From: Bacteroidota bacterium
Lineage (GTDB): Bacteria; Bacteroidota; Bacteroidia; Bacteroidales; Lentimicrobiaceae
Direction: 5' to 3'
Assembly (NCBI GenBank): GCA_009773515.1
Contig: WSXX01000019.1
Span: 27,266 to 91,265 of the forward strand
Length of the DNA stretch: 64,000 bases
The notes under the pieces are model-generated. The model made no database searches and was not told the DNA's origin. It saw nothing but the letters and a program-made list of their open reading frames with translations. Of the stretch, positions 63,311 through 64,000 are shown piece by piece. Made by a program: the position numbers and the translations under genes. Within the stretch, counting starts at the first letter, position 1. Every line of letters starts with the position of its first letter.

Positions 63311-63508
63311 TTAACAGAGAAACAAGCCTTGCATCATTTGCAGATCTTTATGAATTGAATACCCGACCATTCTCAGTAAGTCCTGCTCAGATGATTCATG
63401 ATATTGTACATCTTCATCTGAAATCTCAGGGAAGGTTAGTTTGAGCCTGCATTGGATTTCATTCCATTGCTCAGGGGTAAGAATATCATCTGCTTCGTTG
63501 GTTTTCAT
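63311..63508 (-). CDS. Small CsbD-like protein (third copy)
   Basis: A 65-residue soluble protein (KTNEADDILTPEQWNEIQCRLKLTFPEISDEDVQYHESSEQDLLRMVGYSIHKDLQMMQGLF). It follows the same plan as the proteins at 38458 and 39359: W near the N terminus, a helix, F-P-x-x-x-D-x-D-x-x-x, a helix with L-x-x-M, and a last helix. It is more diverged than they are and ends in an unusual Cys. Stress element copy 12 lies 247 bp upstream. The call as CsbD-like rests on this pattern. Confidence 0.68.
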   Translation of the reverse strand: MKTNEADDILTPEQWNEIQCRLKLTFPEISDEDVQYHESSEQDLLRMVGYSIHKDLQMMQGLFLC

Positions 63509-63754
63509 ATTGTCGGGAATAATCAGTTTATGTTCTTAACACTTTGTTGCCATTGATGATAATCTGCCTCAGTCCAGAAACCGGAGGGTTGATCATCACT
63601 AAAAAGGGTTGGAAGCCGGATTGATCAAAAATCCTGTTTTGCATTGAAAAACCATAGCCAGTCAATGCCTGGTCCACGTTTTTCTATACACAATTCTAAC
63701 GGGAATGGCAGATTTTACGATTTTTAAAACTACATGTTTTAGTACGGTAATGTA

Positions 63755-63790
63755 TTACATAATTTTTCGGAATAGTTTCATTATTCACAC
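63755..63790 (-). promoter_or_regulatory. 36-bp stress element, copy 12
   Basis: TTACATAATT-N19-TTCACAC on the plus strand, facing the CsbD-like gene at 63311-63508. Confidence 0.75.
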
Positions 63791-63897
63791 ATTTTCCTGA
63801 AAATAACTGGCAATCCGGTTGACTCTCTGGCTATTTTGATTGGCGCTACAGTATTTTGAAAACTTTGCATATCCTTGTATACCAACTTGAAATTTAT

Positions 63898-64000
63898 GCA
63901 TAGCGTTCCGACAGTGACACATAGTCATCTGACAGTTGTGCATAGCGTTCTGACAACGACACATAGTCATCTGACAGCCGTGCATAGCGTACTGACAATG
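63898..64000. repeat. 42-bp tandem repeat (two 21-bp half-units), cut by the window edge
   Basis: GCATAGCG recurs at 63898, 63940 and 63982, giving a period of 42 bp. Each unit consists of two related 21-bp halves that both begin TGACA, one with TGCATAGCGT and the other with ACACATAGTC. At least two and a half units are visible, and the array continues past base 64000. Confidence 0.88.

Larger units (their letters stand above)
63509..64000. other. Intergenic region at the window edge
   Basis: It contains stress element copy 12 and the 42-bp tandem repeat. A minus-strand frame of 66 codons covers the repeat but ends inside the stress element and is not called as a gene. Confidence 0.55.

Noticed and set aside
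63785..63985. Minus-strand frame of 66 codons across the tandem repeat
   Set aside because: It ends inside stress element copy 12 and its Met/Cys-rich composition follows from the repeat; kept only as a question in the findings.

Overview
The window comes from a member of the Bacteroidota, most likely an environmental Bacteroidales/Marinilabiliales-type organism. The evidence is a type IX secretion C-terminal signal, a DUF4249/TonB receptor pair, a triple-tyrosine sensor-regulator, the lipoprotein form of TamA (TamL), a DAHP synthase/chorismate mutase fusion, and promoters with the Bacteroidota -7 box TAnnTTTG. I see no rRNA, tRNA, CRISPR array or complete insertion sequence.

Bases 192-21834 (all minus strand) are a beta-glucan, laminarin-type, utilization locus. 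In transcription order it encodes a clan GH-A glycosidase fused to an outer-membrane beta-barrel, a glycan-binding lipoprotein, a GH16 laminarinase lipoprotein, a GH149-like beta-1,3-glucan phosphorylase, a GPH sugar symporter, a GH17 lipoprotein, a GH30 lipoprotein, a second GPH symporter, two GH17 proteins without signal peptides, and a secreted type IX cargo made of repeated binding modules. After a terminator comes a membrane sensor-regulator. No SusC/SusD pair is present; the glycosidase-barrel fusion could take over part of that role. The likely route is extracellular cleavage and debranching, passage through the outer membrane, symport, then cytoplasmic GH17 action and phosphorolysis.

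Bases 21835-35678 hold a YgiQ radical SAM protein behind a heptamer repeat tract, the DUF4249/TonB receptor operon, a universal stress protein, DAHP synthase/chorismate mutase, lysyl-tRNA synthetase, an MsbA-like ABC exporter, and a NarL-type two-component pair.

Bases 35700-64000 are an envelope and stress region. Its most striking feature is a 36-bp element, TTAYAYAATT-N19-TTCACAC as read on the plus strand for minus-strand genes, found 12 times with identical spacing and always upstream of a gene or candidate gene in the matching orientation. The genes behind it encode a tiny membrane protein, a universal stress protein, a flavin reductase, CsbD-like proteins, two paralogous lipoproteins, TamB-TamL, an L,D-transpeptidase, an M48 protease, a histidine kinase and an OmpA lipoprotein. 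It looks like the promoter of an alternative sigma factor, or a very strict activator site, defining a general-stress or envelope regulon. The same region carries a HEPN/MNT toxin-antitoxin pair, two L,D-transpeptidases with an NlpC/P60 hydrolase, and a signalling cluster (AraC, PAS, CheB-CheR, histidine kinase).
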